Assembly: GCA_050245975.1 (NCBI GenBank)
Contig: JBFWWW010000210.1
Location: 1 to 5,937, forward strand
Length of the DNA: 5,937 nucleotides
DNA from: JBFWWW01 sp050245975
GTDB taxonomy: Bacteria; Pseudomonadota; Alphaproteobacteria; Rhizobiales; Hyphomicrobiaceae
Direction of reading: 5' to 3'
Positions 5,296 to 5,937 of this stretch are shown here, in pieces. The notes beneath the pieces are model-generated. The model was not told the DNA's origin. It ran no database searches and was given only the letters and a program-made list of their open reading frames with translations. Position numbers and translations under genes: made by a program. Numbering within the stretch: the stretch's first letter is position 1; each line of letters begins with the position of its first letter.

Positions 5296-5718
5296 TCAGT
5301 CCTGGCGGGAGAGGGTGCGACTGCCGTTATCGGCGGGCCCGATCTGGACCGTCCGGTAGAAGCAGGACCGGGCGCCCGTGTGGCACGCCAAACCGTTGCC
5401 TGCCACCGAGACCTTGAGCAGGAGCACGTCCTGGTCGCAATCGACGCGGACCTCATGCACCGACAGGGTGTTGCCGCTCTCCTCGCCCTTGCGCCAGAGC
5501 CGTGCGCGCGACCGGCTCCAGAACCACGCCTCGCTCGTGGCCAGCGTTTTTGCCAGGGCGTCGGCGTTCATCCAGGCGAACATCAGCATCTCGCCGCTGC
5601 CGGCGTCGCTGACGATGGCGGGTATCAAGCCGTCGGCGTCGAAGCGCGGCTGGAAGACGGTCCCGCCTTCCACCTCATCCTTGCTTCCCTGCGGGGGGAA
5701 TATGGATGGCCTGGCCAT
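5296..5718 (-). CDS. hisI: phosphoribosyl-AMP cyclohydrolase
   Basis: The 140-residue enzyme catalyses the third step of histidine biosynthesis, opening the adenine ring of phosphoribosyl-AMP to give ProFAR. The metal-binding signature is complete: the Asp93/Asp95/Asp97 trio around Cys94 (VDCDQD), and Cys112 and Cys119 in ACHTGARSCFY. Other family hallmarks are LMFAWMNADAL (45-55), FWSRSR and LWRKGEESGN. This is the monofunctional form, without the HisE pyrophosphohydrolase domain found in enterobacterial HisI, as is usual in alphaproteobacteria. The start at 5718 is preferred because GGAG lies six bases upstream; an in-frame ATG at 5739 would add seven residues (MTTLEWA) with no good ribosome site. 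It follows folE by 31 bases on the same strand and is probably co-transcribed with it. Confidence 0.96.
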   Translation of the reverse strand: MARPSIFPPQGSKDEVEGGTVFQPRFDADGLIPAIVSDAGSGEMLMFAWMNADALAKTLATSEAWFWSRSRARLWRKGEESGNTLSVHEVRVDCDQDVLLLKVSVAGNGLACHTGARSCFYRTVQIGPADNGSRTLSRQD

Positions 5719-5724
5719 CGCCCA

Positions 5725-5728
5725 CTCC
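5725..5728 (-). promoter_or_regulatory. ribosome binding site deciding the hisI start
   Basis: GGAG on the minus strand, six bases before the ATG at 5716-5718. It favours this start over the ATG 21 bases further upstream. Confidence 0.55.
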
Positions 5729-5749
5729 AATGTTGTCATTCCGGAAGGC

Positions 5750-5937
5750 TCAGCGCGCCGGATGCACGAGCTGAAGGAAGCGGTCGCGATAGCTGGCGTC
5801 GGTCTCGAACGCCCCCGTGAACCGTGTGGTAATGGTTTTGACGCCCGGTTGATGAACGCCACGCGTCGACATGCACTGATGCTCCGCTTCGATCAGCACG
5901 GCGACGCCACGCGGTCCAAGGGCTCCTTCGATCGCAT
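5750..5937 (-). CDS. folE: GTP cyclohydrolase I, C-terminal part (5' end outside window)
   Basis: Sixty-one C-terminal residues are visible, ending at a TGA (5750-5752). They match the end of GTP cyclohydrolase I: AVLIEAEHQCMSTRGV, holding the C-terminal zinc-ligand cysteine (visible residue 21) and the RGV loop, then GVKTITTRFTGAF and the closing RDRFLQLVHPAR. The full enzyme is about 200 residues and forms a cytosolic decamer. It converts GTP to dihydroneopterin triphosphate, the first step towards folate and other pterins. The upstream two thirds, including the other zinc ligands, lie beyond the window. It is directly upstream of hisI on the same strand. The visible part shows no sign of damage. 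Confidence 0.96.
   Translation of the reverse strand, partial: AIEGALGPRGVAVLIEAEHQCMSTRGVHQPGVKTITTRFTGAFETDASYRDRFLQLVHPAR

Noticed and set aside
5719..5862. N-terminal extension of hisI up to 5862
   Set aside because: It overlaps the clearly coding end of folE and adds sequence unlike HisI; GGAG before 5718 supports the shorter form.

Overview
The window is high-GC DNA carrying an ordinary chromosomal gene set that points to an alphaproteobacterium, most likely of the Hyphomicrobiales (Rhizobiales). That placement is an inference from the protein families and their company: a PAS_5-type protein, a BTLCP cysteine peptidase, a folE-hisI pair and an RssA-like patatin. It was not tested by a search. 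There are no rRNA or tRNA genes, insertion sequences, phage genes or CRISPR arrays, and no gene-free stretch reaches 300 bases.

Layout. Positions 1-432 (+) hold the 3' part of a gamma-class carbonic anhydrase. Convergent with it, three minus-strand genes run from about 2562 down to 448: a PAS_5 protein, a tandem PilZ protein (predicted c-di-GMP receptor) and an exported transglutaminase-like cysteine peptidase. A possible 55-residue small gene (2531-2698, minus) overlaps the start of the PAS gene. Diverging from this cluster, a rhomboid protease (2760-3485, TTG start) and a stand-alone two-CBS protein (3672-4103) lie on the plus strand. Convergent with these are minus-strand genes: a patatin-like phospholipase (4140-5111), hisI (5296-5718) and the 3' end of folE (5750-5937, cut by the window edge).

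How the genes may work together. folE and hisI lie 31 bases apart and are probably co-transcribed. They serve unrelated pathways (folate/pterin and histidine). The PAS/PilZ/peptidase group is the part most likely to be a functional module. PAS and PilZ are sensory or ligand-binding domains, and the exported peptidase belongs to the family of LapG, whose activity is controlled by c-di-GMP through LapD in Pseudomonas. No LapD-like gene is visible here, so any link between the PilZ protein and the peptidase is a hypothesis.

No clearly new biological system is visible. The observations most worth a second look are the PAS-PilZ-BTLCP cluster, the candidate small gene upstream of the PAS gene, and the inverted repeats in the divergent and hisI-patatin intergenic regions.
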